Positions 1 to 9,354 are shown, counted from the stretch's first letter. The stretch: 64,000 nucleotides of DNA from Mesorhizobium sp. M9A.F.Ca.ET.002.03.1.2 (GCF_003952365.1 NZ_CP034443.1:1915001-1979000); one strand, 5' to 3'. Notes: generated by a model from the letters alone, not told the origin. Made by a program: numbers and translations.

Positions 1-2199
1 CTTGGGCTTTCGGCGGCCACCCACGCCACCATCACCAGCATGGATCTGTCGGCGGTGCGCGCGGCACCCGGCGTCATCGACGTGCTGACGGCCAGCGATG
101 TGCCGGGCGAAAACGACATCTCGCCGACCGGCCGCCATGACGAGCCGGTGCTGGCCGACGGCAAGGTGCAATTCTTCGGCCAGCCGATCTTCTGCGTCAT
201 TGCCGAAACGCGCGAGCAGGCGCGCCGCGCCACAAGGCTGGCCAAGATCGAATACAAGGAATTGCCTTTCGTCACCGACATCGGCGCACTTGATCCCCGC
301 AAGGACAAGCTGGTCACCCCGCCGCTTACCTTGAAGCGCGGCGATGCCGCTGCCGCCATCAGCCGGGCGCCGCGGCGGCTCAAAGGGCAGATGCGCATCG
401 GCGGCCAGGATCATTTCTATCTCGAAGGCCAGATCGCCATGGCGATCCCCGGCGAGGACCAGGACGTCACCGTCTATTCCTCGACCCAGCATCCGAGCGA
501 AGTCCAGCACATGGTCAGCCATGCGCTCGGCGTGCCGAGCCATGCCGTCACGGTCGAAATCCGCCGCATGGGCGGCGGCTTCGGCGGCAAGGAAACGCAA
601 GGCAACCAGTTCGCCGCGCTCGCGGCGATAGCTGCCAAGAAGCACCATCGCGCGGTGAAGATCCGGCCCGACCGTGATGACGACATGATCGCCACCGGCA
701 AGCGCCACGACTTCCTCGTCGATTATGAGGTTGGCTTCGACGACGACGGCAATATTCTCGGCGTCGATTTCATGTTCGCGGCGCGCTGCGGCTTCTCTGC
801 GGACCTGTCAGGCCCGGTGACCGACCGCGCGCTGTTCCACTGCGACAACACCTATTTCTGGCCGGCGGTGCACGCGCAGTCGGCGCCGCTCTACACCAAC
901 ACCGTGTCGAACACCGCCTTCCGCGGCTTCGGCGGTCCGCAAGGCATGGTTGGCGCCGAGCGCGTCATCGACGAGGTCGCCTTTGCCGTCGGCAGGGACC
1001 CGCTCGAAATCCGCAAGAAGAACTTCTACGGCAGATCAGACCGCAACATTACGCCCTATCACCAGACGGTCGAGGACAACATCATCCATCGTATCGTCGC
1101 CGAGTTGGAGGCGAGTTGCGACTATGCGAGGCGCCGTCGCACCATTGAAGCCTTCAACGCCAACAGCCGCTTCATCAAGCGCGGATTGGCGCTGACGCCG
1201 GTCAAGTTCGGCATCTCGTTCACCGCCACGCACTACAATCAGGCCGGCGCGCTGGTGCACGTCTATACCGACGGTTCGGTGCATCTGAACCATGGCGGCA
1301 CCGAGATGGGGCAGGGCCTTTACGTCAAGGTGGCGCAGGTCGTGGCGGAAGAATTCCAGATCGACCTCGACCAGGTGAAGATCACCGCGACGACAACCGG
1401 CAAGGTGCCGAACACCTCGGCCACCGCCGCGTCTTCCGGCTCCGACCTCAACGGCATGGCGGCGCAGAATGCAGCCCGGCAGATCAAGGAGCGGCTGACA
1501 AATTTCGCCGCCGAAAAATACCAGGTGCCGCGCGATCAGGTGCTGTTCCTGCCAAACCGGGTGCGCATCGGCAACCAGGAGATCGCCTTCGCCGACCTCG
1601 TCAGGCAAGCTTATATGGCGCGCATTCAGCTTTCGGCGGCGGGCTTCTACAAGACGCCGAAAATCCACTGGAACAGGGATAAGGGCGAGGGTCGTCCCTT
1701 CTATTATTTCGCCTATGGCGCCTCGTGCTCGGAAGTGTCGGTCGACACGCTGACCGGCGAATACATGGTCGAGCGCACCGGCATCCTGCACGAAACCGGC
1801 CGCTCGCTGAACCGCGCCATCGACCTCGGCCAGGTCGAGGGCGGGTTCATCCAGGGCATGGGCTGGCTGACGACGGAGGAATTGTGGTGGGACGACAAGG
1901 GCCGGCTGCGCACTCATGCGCCGTCGACCTACAAGATCCCGCTCGCCTCCGACCGGCCAAAGATCTTCAACGTGACGCTGGCCGACTGGCCGGAGGCAAG
2001 CGAGCCGACGGTGCACCGCTCCAAGGCCGTCGGCGAGCCGCCGCTTCCCCTCGGCATGTCGGTGCTGCATGCGCTGTCGGATGCGGTGGCGAGCGTTGCC
2101 GACCACCGGATCTGCCCGCGCCTCGACGCACCGGCGACGCCGGAGCGGGTGCTGATGGCGATCGAGCGGCTGAAGAAGGAAGCCAAGGCCGGCACCTGA
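1..2199 (+). CDS. xdhB: Xanthine dehydrogenase molybdopterin-binding subunit, 5' end missing
   Basis: This is the large molybdenum-cofactor subunit of xanthine dehydrogenase, which oxidises hypoxanthine to xanthine and urate in the cytoplasm. The frame is open from base 1 with protein-like sequence before the first internal ATG at 40, so the gene starts outside the window. Seen in the sequence: GGGFGGKE and RGFGGPQGM (cofactor-binding loops) and VGEPPLPLG near the C terminus, which carries the family's catalytic Glu. The downstream neighbour is xdhC, 86 bp away on the same strand, as expected for an xdhABC operon whose xdhA would lie to the left. The subfamily call is firm. Confidence 0.95.
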   Translation, partial: LGLSAATHATITSMDLSAVRAAPGVIDVLTASDVPGENDISPTGRHDEPVLADGKVQFFGQPIFCVIAETREQARRATRLAKIEYKELPFVTDIGALDPRKDKLVTPPLTLKRGDAAAAISRAPRRLKGQMRIGGQDHFYLEGQIAMAIPGEDQDVTVYSSTQHPSEVQHMVSHALGVPSHAVTVEIRRMGGGFGGKETQGNQFAALAAIAAKKHHRAVKIRPDRDDDMIATGKRHDFLVDYEVGFDDDGNILGVDFMFAARCGFSADLSGPVTDRALFHCDNTYFWPAVHAQSAPLYTNTVSNTAFRGFGGPQGMVGAERVIDEVAFAVGRDPLEIRKKNFYGRSDRNITPYHQTVEDNIIHRIVAELEASCDYARRRRTIEAFNANSRFIKRGLALTPVKFGISFTATHYNQAGALVHVYTDGSVHLNHGGTEMGQGLYVKVAQVVAEEFQIDLDQVKITATTTGKVPNTSATAASSGSDLNGMAAQNAARQIKERLTNFAAEKYQVPRDQVLFLPNRVRIGNQEIAFADLVRQAYMARIQLSAAGFYKTPKIHWNRDKGEGRPFYYFAYGASCSEVSVDTLTGEYMVERTGILHETGRSLNRAIDLGQVEGGFIQGMGWLTTEELWWDDKGRLRTHAPSTYKIPLASDRPKIFNVTLADWPEASEPTVHRSKAVGEPPLPLGMSVLHALSDAVASVADHRICPRLDAPATPERVLMAIERLKKEAKAGT

Positions 2200-2285
2200 A
2201 CTCGATCCCCGAACAGGCCCCAGATCTGGACAAGGCGTGCAATCCGGGCCGGAAAACCCTATGTTTCCCGTTAGGGAAAGCGAAC

Positions 2286-3326
2286 ATGACCTCGAAAGTG
2301 CAAAGCCTGAAAGCCTTTCTTGCCGGCGCCGGTCGGGTCGCCCTGGTAGAGGTGGTCGGGACAAAAGGCTCGACGCCGCGTGAGAAGGGCGCCTTCATGC
2401 TCGTCTCGCGCTCGGCGATTTTTGGTACGATCGGCGGTGGCCAGCTCGAATATATGGCGATCGACAAGGCGCGGCAGATGCTGGGTCGATCGGCCTCTTC
2501 AGCCTCCGGTTTTGGCGAATTTGCCGATGTCGGCGCTGCCCCTCATCCGCCTGCCGGCACCCTCTCCCCGTATAATGACGGGGAGAAGGGAGCTGGCCGC
2601 AACGCTGGCGACCTCCTCTCCCCGTCCTTACGGGGAGAGGGTATGGGTGAGGGGCAGCGTGAACCCGGCAAGACTGTCACTACGCTCGACATCCCGCTCG
2701 GGCCGGAAATCGGCCAGTGCTGCGGCGGCAGGGTCGAGGTGCTGATCCGGCTGGTTGACGCAGCGTTGGCGCAAGAGTTGGTTGCGGCGGCGGAAGCCGA
2801 GGAGGCGCAGCTGCCGCATGTCTACATCTTCGGCGGCGGCCATGTCGGACAGGCGCTGGCCTCGGCGGCGGCCTTGCTGCCGGTGCATGTCGTCGTCATC
2901 GAAACGCGTGCCGAGGCGCTGGAAGGCATGCCGGACACGATCGATACCCATCTCACGCCCGTGCCCGAAGCACTGGTGCGCAGCGCCCCTCCAGGAACGG
3001 CCTTCGTCATCCTCACCCACGACCACGCGCTGGATTTCCTGATCGTCGCCGAGGCATTGAAACGCCGGGACGCAGCCTATGTCGGCATGATCGGTTCCAG
3101 GACCAAGAAGGCGACGTTCAAGAACTGGTTCCTGAAGTCGGCGGGCGGCAGCGAGGCGCAATTTGCCCGCCTCGTCTCGCCGATTGGTGGCGATGCGGTC
3201 AAGGATAAGCGCCCGCAGGTTATCGCAGCGCTCGCCGCCGCCGAGATCATGACGGCGCTGGTCGCTCACGCAACGGCATCAGTAACTCCATCCCCAGTCT
3301 CTCACGGCAAGGCGATGGTCAGCTGA
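2286..3326 (+). CDS. xdhC: Xanthine dehydrogenase accessory protein XdhC, carrying an in-frame repeat insertion
   Basis: XdhC binds molybdenum cofactor, aids its sulfuration and delivers it to XdhB. The start is ATG 2286 (MTSKVQSL); the frame is open further upstream but reads through the end of xdhB. Seen: the N-terminal domain with IGGGQLEYMAI, the LGPEIGQCCGG cysteine motif, and the Rossmann segment GGGHVGQAL near residue 183. Length is 346 aa. Residues about 84-125 are encoded by a 124-bp palindromic repeat (2535-2658) that also occurs at 9871-9994, and they are rich in P, G, E and R. The insertion falls in the linker before LGPEIGQCC and leaves the frame intact. Whether the protein still works cannot be told from sequence. 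Confidence 0.93.
   Translation: MTSKVQSLKAFLAGAGRVALVEVVGTKGSTPREKGAFMLVSRSAIFGTIGGGQLEYMAIDKARQMLGRSASSASGFGEFADVGAAPHPPAGTLSPYNDGEKGAGRNAGDLLSPSLRGEGMGEGQREPGKTVTTLDIPLGPEIGQCCGGRVEVLIRLVDAALAQELVAAAEAEEAQLPHVYIFGGGHVGQALASAAALLPVHVVVIETRAEALEGMPDTIDTHLTPVPEALVRSAPPGTAFVILTHDHALDFLIVAEALKRRDAAYVGMIGSRTKKATFKNWFLKSAGGSEAQFARLVSPIGGDAVKDKRPQVIAALAAAEIMTALVAHATASVTPSPVSHGKAMVS
2535..2658. repeat. Palindromic repeat element, copy 1, inside xdhC
   Basis: This 124-bp element has perfect 11-bp terminal inverted repeats (GCTGCCCCTCA and TGAGGGGCAGC). It contains two internal hairpins built on CTCCCCGT/ACGGGGAG. It is nearly identical to the copy at 9871-9994. It lies wholly within xdhC and is translated in the xdhC frame without a stop. 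Confidence 0.9.
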
Positions 3327-3386
3327 CGGCTACTATATTTCGCCGACCGTTCCTTGTCTTGCGTGTGCGCTTCCGCAGCATGCTGC

Positions 3387-4652
3387 TCACACCGGTCTCT
3401 TCAAACCGAGATGCTCGCGCAGCGTGCGGCCTTCATAATCCTTGCGGAACAGGCCGCGCCGCTGCAGCTCCGGCACGACGAGCGCGGCAAAGGTATCGAG
3501 TTCGCCAGGAAAATAAGATGGCATGACATTGAAGCCGTCTGCCGCGCCGCCCTCGAACCGTGCTTCGAGCTCGTCGGCCATCTGGGCCGGCGTGCCGACC
3601 ATGCGCCAGTGGCCGCGCGCGCCGGCGAAATGGCGCGCAAGCTGCCGGATGGAGAGGTTGTCCCGGCGTGACTGCTCGATGACGAGCGCTTGCCGGCTCT
3701 GCATCCCCTCGCTGGCCGGCAGCTCCGGCAGCGGCCCGTCGATCGGATAGCGCCACAGATCGGATATGCTGAGATAGCTGGACAGCAGCGCCACGCCGAC
3801 ATCGTCGGGGATCAGTTCCTGTAGTTCCTCATATTTCTCGCGGGCTTCCGATTCCGTTTCGGCCACCACTGGGGCGACACCCGGCATGATCTTGATGTCG
3901 TCCGGCTCACGCCCATAGGCCGCCAGCCGCCCCTTGAGATCGTCGTAGAAGGCCTTCGCTTCCTCGAATGTCTGCGCCGCCGTGAACACGACGTCGGCGG
4001 TGCGGGCGGCAAGGTCACGGCCAACGTCCGAGGCGCCGGCCTGGACCATCACGGGCGCGCCCTGGGGCGAGCGGGGCAGTTCGAGCGCGTCCCGCACCGA
4101 AAAGCTTCTGCCATCGTGGCCAAGCCCGGAAGCCCCATCGGGCTTGCCATGCCAAAGTGCGGTAACCACGGCAGCGAATTCACGCGCGCGCTCGTAACGG
4201 TCGGCATGCGGACGCAGGCCGGTCGCGCCGAAATTGGCGGCTTCGATGTGGCTGGCGGAGGTGACCAGGTTCCAGCCGGCTCGCCCGCCGCTCAGATGGT
4301 CGAGCGAAGCAAAGGCACGCGCCAGCCCGTAAGGCTCGTTGTAGCTCGTCGATGCCGTGGAGACGAGGCCGATATGGCTGGTTTGGACCGCGAGAGCCGC
4401 AAGCAGGCTGATCGGCTCGAAGCCGATCGAGCGTGACGTCTGGCTGGCGATGTTGACATTGGCCTCGCGCGCGCCGGCGGCGTCCTCACAGAAGATCATG
4501 TCGAACTTCGCCGCTTCCGCCGTCCGCGCCAGCTGGATGTAATGATCGATGTCGACGCCCGCCGTCACATGTGCCTGCGGATGGCGCCAGGCGGCAATGT
4601 GATGGCCTGTCGCCCACAGAAAGGCACCGAGCTTCATCTGATGGGCGGTCAT
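3387..4652 (-). CDS. NtaA/SnaA-type FMN-dependent monooxygenase (luciferase-like), 421 aa
   Basis: This belongs to the flavin-dependent monooxygenases of the luciferase-like (LLM) superfamily, NtaA/SnaA/DszA branch. These use FMNH2 from a separate reductase to oxidise small N- or S-containing substrates. Seen: MKLGAFLWATGHHIAAWRHP at the start, SHIGLVSTAST, and the family signature GGRAGWNLVTS; the length is typical. The start ATG at 4652 overlaps the stop of the upstream monooxygenase (4649) by 4 bp, so the two are translationally coupled. No flavin reductase gene is adjacent, so the reductant partner must be elsewhere. The substrate is unknown; position next to purine genes is not proof of a purine role. 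Confidence 0.88.
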   Translation of the reverse strand: MTAHQMKLGAFLWATGHHIAAWRHPQAHVTAGVDIDHYIQLARTAEAAKFDMIFCEDAAGAREANVNIASQTSRSIGFEPISLLAALAVQTSHIGLVSTASTSYNEPYGLARAFASLDHLSGGRAGWNLVTSASHIEAANFGATGLRPHADRYERAREFAAVVTALWHGKPDGASGLGHDGRSFSVRDALELPRSPQGAPVMVQAGASDVGRDLAARTADVVFTAAQTFEEAKAFYDDLKGRLAAYGREPDDIKIMPGVAPVVAETESEAREKYEELQELIPDDVGVALLSSYLSISDLWRYPIDGPLPELPASEGMQSRQALVIEQSRRDNLSIRQLARHFAGARGHWRMVGTPAQMADELEARFEGGAADGFNVMPSYFPGELDTFAALVVPELQRRGLFRKDYEGRTLREHLGLKRPV

Positions 4653-5689
4653 TGCCCCTCCTCCTCGACAAGTCCGAGATGGGAGCGCAGCGTGGCGTTG
4701 CGATAGTCCGACCGGACAAGGCCGCGTCGGCGAAGCTCCGGCAGCACGAGGTCGACGAAATCGTCGAGCACAGACTCGAGCGGCGGCATGAGTATGTTAA
4801 AACCGTCGCAGCTTTTCGATCGGAAGGACTCTTCGAGCCTGTCCGCGATCACGTCCGGCCTGGCGGCCATTTCAGCATCGGGCGCGACGTTCATCAGCAC
4901 CTTTATCGCGCCCGGACTGCGCCCGAACGCAATCGCACGGCGCTTCAGATCGTTCGCGCCCGCCACCGATGGCTCGTCCAGCAGGATGACATCGGCGGTG
5001 CGGGCGACGATATCCATGTCGGGCTCCGACAGACCTGACATGACGAGCACTGGCGTATCCTGCGGCGATCGCGCCACGTTCAAGGGTCCGCGCACGGAGA
5101 AGAACTCGCCCTTGTGATCGAGCAGGTGCATCTTTTCGGGATCGAAGAAGCGGCCGCCGTGCTGGTCGAACAGCAGGGCATCCGCATCCCAGCCTTTCCA
5201 CAAGCCTTGAACGATGCCAATGAATTCCTCCGCGCGGCGGCGAAAATCATCGGGCGAAAACCCTTCCGGCCGGCTGAAATTGGCCGCCTCGCGCGGATCC
5301 GCAACCATGGTCGCGTTCCAGCCGGCACGACCGTGGCTGATGATGTCGAGGGAGGCGAAACGGCGCGCGAGATTGTAGGGCTGATGGGCGAGTGTCGACG
5401 CCGCGGCGACGAGGCCGATCCTGCTTGTCACGGTTGCCAGCGCCGCCAGCAGGGTCGTCGCTTCGAACGGCACGTGCCGTTTCGATGTGTCGCTGCCTGC
5501 AGCTGGTGCTGAATCGGCAAGAAGCACCATGTCCAGCCCGGCCGCTTCAGCCTTTTGCACGAACCGCGCCAGGAGAGCGAAATCCGGATCGGCCGATGCT
5601 TGCACATCGGAAGGAGCCTCGACAGGAGGTAACGAAACGGCGAGTTTCATTGTGGTGCCATTGCCACGGTCGTTCGAGCTGCGCATCAT
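4649..5689 (-). CDS. Second NtaA-like FMN-dependent monooxygenase, 346 aa
   Basis: This is a luciferase-like flavin monooxygenase, shorter than its downstream neighbour but sharing SRIGLVAAAST, GRAGWNATMV and a C-terminal LPELRRRGLVRSDY segment. That segment is matched in the partner by VPELQRRGLFRKDY, so the pair are paralogues. The start at 5689 (ATGATGCGC) follows a GGCGGG ribosome-binding site and overlaps the LysR stop by 4 bp; MKLAVSLPP at 5650 is the alternative and lacks a good site. Two coupled paralogues suggest a heteromer or successive steps on related substrates, which is inference. Substrate unknown. Confidence 0.86.
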   Translation of the reverse strand: MMRSSNDRGNGTTMKLAVSLPPVEAPSDVQASADPDFALLARFVQKAEAAGLDMVLLADSAPAAGSDTSKRHVPFEATTLLAALATVTSRIGLVAAASTLAHQPYNLARRFASLDIISHGRAGWNATMVADPREAANFSRPEGFSPDDFRRRAEEFIGIVQGLWKGWDADALLFDQHGGRFFDPEKMHLLDHKGEFFSVRGPLNVARSPQDTPVLVMSGLSEPDMDIVARTADVILLDEPSVAGANDLKRRAIAFGRSPGAIKVLMNVAPDAEMAARPDVIADRLEESFRSKSCDGFNILMPPLESVLDDFVDLVLPELRRRGLVRSDYRNATLRSHLGLVEEEGQ

Positions 5690-6606
5690 TTGCCCGCCAG
5701 AATATCCTTGATCAGCCGCTGGCAGCGCTCGGCCATGAAGTCGAGCAGCAGCCGCACCTTCGGGTCCTGCAGCTTCTTGTGCGGGTAGACGGCGGCGAAC
5801 TGCACCGGCGTCGGCGGCGTGTCGGTCAAGATCACCTTCAGCCGCTGGTCGCGGATGAACGGCTCGACCTCGAAGCGCGGCTTGTTGATGATGCCGCGGC
5901 CCGACAGCGCCCAGCCGGTCAGCACGTCGCCATCGTCCGTGTCATAGGGTCCGTGCACTTCGAATTTCCGCGGGCCGTCGGCCGTCTGCAGCGTCCACAC
6001 ATATTCGCGCGCACCGGCGTAGCGCAGCATCAGGCAGTCGTGCTTGTTGCCGATCAGTTCCTGCGGTTCGGTCGGCTCGCCGCGGGTGTCCAGATATTTC
6101 GGCGCCGCCACCAGCACCCGTTCGCATTCCATGATGCCGCGCATCCTGAGGCTGGAATCCTCGATGATGCCGAGCCGGAAGGCGACGTCGATGCCTTCCT
6201 TCATGATGTCGACATTGTGGTCCGAAAGCCTCAGCCGCACCTCGATATCAGGATATCTGTCGTGGAAATCCGGGATGCCCGATGCGACCAGCCGCCGGCC
6301 GAGGCCGAGCGGCGCCGTGACGCGGATGGTGCCGCGCGGCTGGCCGGAAAGCGCCGAGACAGCGGCTTCCGCCTCGGTGATCGCTTCCAGCACCTGCTTG
6401 GCGCCGGTATAGAATACCGTGCCGTGTTCGGTCGGCATCAATTGCCTGGTCGTGCGGTTGAACAGCCTGACGCCGAGGTGCTTCTCCAACTCTTTGATGC
6501 GGTTGGAGGCGACCGCCGGCGAGATGCGCATGTCGCGTCCCGCCGCCGACAGATTGCCAAGCTCGACGACGCGGACGAAGACGGCGATGTTGTCGAGATA
6601 GGCCAT
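5686..6606 (-). CDS. LysR-family transcriptional regulator
   Basis: At 306 aa, it has an N-terminal winged helix (about residues 1-60, with the AAGRDMRISPAVASNRIKELEKHLG helix-turn-helix region) and a LysR substrate-binding domain behind it. It is transcribed away from puuD and is translationally coupled (4-bp overlap) to the two monooxygenases downstream, so it probably controls them and possibly the divergent puuD-guaD genes. The 138-bp gap to puuD contains several AAAGTC half-sites described separately. The effector is unknown. The family call is firm; the target is inferred from position only. Confidence 0.92.
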   Translation of the reverse strand: MAYLDNIAVFVRVVELGNLSAAGRDMRISPAVASNRIKELEKHLGVRLFNRTTRQLMPTEHGTVFYTGAKQVLEAITEAEAAVSALSGQPRGTIRVTAPLGLGRRLVASGIPDFHDRYPDIEVRLRLSDHNVDIMKEGIDVAFRLGIIEDSSLRMRGIMECERVLVAAPKYLDTRGEPTEPQELIGNKHDCLMLRYAGAREYVWTLQTADGPRKFEVHGPYDTDDGDVLTGWALSGRGIINKPRFEVEPFIRDQRLKVILTDTPPTPVQFAAVYPHKKLQDPKVRLLLDFMAERCQRLIKDILAGK

Positions 6607-6665
6607 GCGGATTCGTGGTTCTCATGCGGCTGCGTATGAAGAGCCTAGTATTTTCCATTTTTTTT

Positions 6666-6744
6666 TGAAAGTCATCGTGCAGCTCGGCCCTTTCCGTTTG
6701 CGTCCCAGTCCGTAAAGTCACCCAATCGGCAGGGACGACTTTCA
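6666..6744. promoter_or_regulatory. Candidate regulator sites between the LysR gene and puuD
   Basis: TGAAAGTCATC at 6666-6676 is repeated in inverted orientation as GACGACTTTCA at 6734-6744, with one mismatch. A third AAAGTCA lies at 6714-6720. The last copy abuts the puuD start codon at 6745. The arrangement suits binding by the divergent LysR protein, but no classical T-N11-A site stands out. Confidence 0.4.
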
Positions 6745-7962
6745 ATGATGGATTTCGCGATTTTCTGGGATTGGCTGAGCTTCGCCGTGCGCTGGCTGCA
6801 TGTCGTCACCGGCATCGCCTGGATCGGCTCATCCTTCTATTTCGTCGCGCTCGATCTTGGCCTGCGCCAGCGCCCGGGAATGCCCGCCGGCGCCTTCGGT
6901 GAGGAATGGCAGGTGCATGGCGGCGGCTTCTACAACATCCAGAAATATCTGGTGGCGCCGGCCGAAATGCCCGAGCACCTGACATGGTTCAAATGGGAAT
7001 CCTACGCCACCTGGCTGTCTGGCTTCGCCATGCTGTGGATCGTCTACTATGCCGGGGCGGACCTGTTCCTGATCGATCCCAATGTGCTTGCCATGTCGGT
7101 GCCGGTCGGTATCCTGCTGTCGCTGGCGACGATCGGCGTCGGCTGGGTGGTCTATGATCTCTTGTGCCGTTCGCCGCTGGGGAAAAGCGACACCGGCCTG
7201 ATGCTGGTGCTCTATGGCGTGCTGGTGTTCATCGCTTGGGGGCTCACCCATCTGTTCACCGGCCGCGCCGCTTTCCTGCATCTTGGCGCCATTACCGCGA
7301 CGATCATGTCGGCCAACGTCTTCATGGTCATCATCCCGAACCAGAAGATCGTCGTTGCCGACCTCATCGCCGGCCGCAAGCCAGATCCCAAATACGGCAA
7401 GATCGCCAAGCAGCGCTCGCTGCACAACAACTACCTGACGCTGCCCGTCTTGTTCCTGATGCTGTCGAACCACTACCCGCTGGCGTTTGCTACCCAGTTC
7501 AGCTGGGTGATCGCCTCGCTGGTGTTCATCATCGGCGTGCTGATCCGGCACTATTTCAACACGATGCATGCGCGCAAGGGCAACCCCACCTGGACCTGGC
7601 TGGCCGCCGGCGTCCTGTTCGTCGTCATCATCTGGCTGTCCACCGTGCCCAGGATTCTGACCGGGGAGGTCAAGACCTCATCGTCTGCACAGGTCTATGT
7701 CGCCTCGGCGCATTTCCCCGCAGTGCGCGACACGGTGCTTGGCCGCTGCTCGATGTGCCATGCGGCGGAGCCGGTTTACGAGGGCATCTTCCATGCGCCG
7801 AAGGGCGTGGTGCTGGATACGGACGCCGGCATCGCCGAGCACGCCCGCGAGATCTACCTGCAGGCCGGCCGCAGCCACGCGATGCCGCCCGCCAACGTCA
7901 CGGAAATGACCGACAACGAGCGGGCGCTGCTGGTGGCCTGGTTCGAGGAGGCGGGAAAATAA
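6745..7962 (+). CDS. puuD: Urate hydroxylase PuuD (membrane urate oxidase with cytochrome c domain)
   Basis: PuuD oxidises urate to 5-hydroxyisourate in the membrane and passes electrons to the respiratory chain through its C-terminal cytochrome c domain. Seen: about eight hydrophobic segments from the N terminus to roughly residue 300, the NNYLTLPVLFLMLSNHYP segment, then a soluble domain with a heme-attachment motif CSMCH at residues 335-339. The start ATGATG at 6745 gives a 405-aa protein of the expected size. guaD follows 2 bp downstream, so the two form an operon feeding xanthine and urate breakdown together with xdhBC. This is not the same as the gamma-glutamyl-GABA hydrolase also called PuuD. 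Confidence 0.95.
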   Translation: MMDFAIFWDWLSFAVRWLHVVTGIAWIGSSFYFVALDLGLRQRPGMPAGAFGEEWQVHGGGFYNIQKYLVAPAEMPEHLTWFKWESYATWLSGFAMLWIVYYAGADLFLIDPNVLAMSVPVGILLSLATIGVGWVVYDLLCRSPLGKSDTGLMLVLYGVLVFIAWGLTHLFTGRAAFLHLGAITATIMSANVFMVIIPNQKIVVADLIAGRKPDPKYGKIAKQRSLHNNYLTLPVLFLMLSNHYPLAFATQFSWVIASLVFIIGVLIRHYFNTMHARKGNPTWTWLAAGVLFVVIIWLSTVPRILTGEVKTSSSAQVYVASAHFPAVRDTVLGRCSMCHAAEPVYEGIFHAPKGVVLDTDAGIAEHAREIYLQAGRSHAMPPANVTEMTDNERALLVAWFEEAGK

Positions 7963-7964
7963 GC

Positions 7965-9278
7965 ATGACCAGCACACTCCTGCGCGGCCGCACGCTGTCC
8001 TTCCTGCGCTGGCCCGAAACCATCGATGATCATGCCGCCTGGCGCTACGAGGAGGACGGCGGCCTGCTGCTCCGCGACGGTAGGATCGTTGCATCAGGCG
8101 CCTATGCCGATGTCGAGAAAAAGGCGGGCGAAGGCGCAAAAAAGATCGACCATCGACCGCATCTGCTGCTGCCGGGCTTCATCGATGCCCATGCCCATTT
8201 CCCGCAGATGCAGGTCATCGCCTCCTACGGCGCCGAACTGCTCGACTGGCTGAACACCTACACGTTTCCCGAGGAGACAAAATTCCACAACGCGCAGCAC
8301 GGCCGCCGCATCGCCAGGCTGTTTCTCGATGAGGTTATGCGCCACGGCACGACGACGGTCGCCGCCTATTGCTCTGCGCACAAGGCCTCGGCTGAAGCGT
8401 TCTTCGCCGAATCGCATGACCGCAACATGCTCAACATCGCCGGCAAGGTGATGATGGACCGTAACGCACCAGAGGGTGTGCTCGACACGCCGCAATCGGC
8501 CTATGACGACAGCAAGGCGCTGATTAGGGAGTGGCATGGCAAGGGGCGCCAGCACTATGCCATCACGCCGCGCTTCGCCATCACCTCGTCGCCCGAGCAG
8601 TTGGAGTTGGCGGGCGCGCTCTGCCGCGAATATCCTGATCTGCACATGCAGACGCACCTGTCGGAAAACCACGCCGAGATCGCTTATACGCTGCAACTTT
8701 ACCCGCAGGCGCGCGACTATACTGACGTCTACGAGCACTATGGGCTGCTCGGGCGCAAAAGCCTGTTTGGCCACTGTATCCATCTGTCGGAACGCGAGGC
8801 GGATGCGCTGTCGGATACGGGCTCGGTGGCAGTGTTCTGCCCGACCTCGAACCTGTTCCTCGGCTCGGGCCTGTTCAACTATCAGCGCTACCGCACGCGT
8901 GACAAAGCCCTCCGGATCGCGGCCGCCACCGATGTCGGTGGCGGCACCAATTACTCGATGCTGAGGACCATGGACGAGGGCTACAAGGTGATCGCGCTGA
9001 ATGGCGAGAAGCTCAACCCGTTCCAGTCCTTCTGGCAGCTCACCCGCGGCAATGCCGAGGCACTATCCGTCGCGGAAAAAATTGGCACGCTGGACGAAGG
9101 TAGCGATGCCGACATCGTCGTGCTCGACGCCCGCGCCACGCCGGCGATGCGGCTGCGGATGGAAACGGCCGACACGCTGGCGGAGGAATTGTTTCTGCTG
9201 CAGACGCTGGGTGACGACCGCGCCGTGCGCGAGGTCTATGTCGCAGGGCGGGCGGCCAAGATGGATATGGCGGTTTAG
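7965..9278 (+). CDS. guaD: Guanine deaminase
   Basis: It deaminates guanine to xanthine, feeding XdhB/XdhC. It is an amidohydrolase-fold metalloenzyme of 437 aa. Seen: the metal-binding motif PGFIDAHAHFPQ, the active-site segments THLSENHAEI and FGHCIHLSE, and the ATDVGGGTNYS segment with the catalytic Asp. The start ATG 7965 follows the puuD stop by 2 bp; the open frame reaches further upstream but overlaps puuD in another frame. With PuuD and Xdh this makes a short path from guanine to 5-hydroxyisourate. Confidence 0.96.
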   Translation: MTSTLLRGRTLSFLRWPETIDDHAAWRYEEDGGLLLRDGRIVASGAYADVEKKAGEGAKKIDHRPHLLLPGFIDAHAHFPQMQVIASYGAELLDWLNTYTFPEETKFHNAQHGRRIARLFLDEVMRHGTTTVAAYCSAHKASAEAFFAESHDRNMLNIAGKVMMDRNAPEGVLDTPQSAYDDSKALIREWHGKGRQHYAITPRFAITSSPEQLELAGALCREYPDLHMQTHLSENHAEIAYTLQLYPQARDYTDVYEHYGLLGRKSLFGHCIHLSEREADALSDTGSVAVFCPTSNLFLGSGLFNYQRYRTRDKALRIAAATDVGGGTNYSMLRTMDEGYKVIALNGEKLNPFQSFWQLTRGNAEALSVAEKIGTLDEGSDADIVVLDARATPAMRLRMETADTLAEELFLLQTLGDDRAVREVYVAGRAAKMDMAV

Positions 9279-9354
9279 CTATCCCACACGTCTCGGCTTG
9301 ACCGCGCGGCAGCCATCGGTCAAAGCGTGCAGCGACGTTTGACAGGGGAACGAC

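Noticed and set aside
1036..2364. A 442-aa open frame antisense to xdhB and xdhC
   Set aside because: It crosses two well-supported genes and has no family signature.
7164..7964. N-terminal extension of guanine deaminase
   Set aside because: It is a second frame across puuD; the deaminase family starts at 7965.
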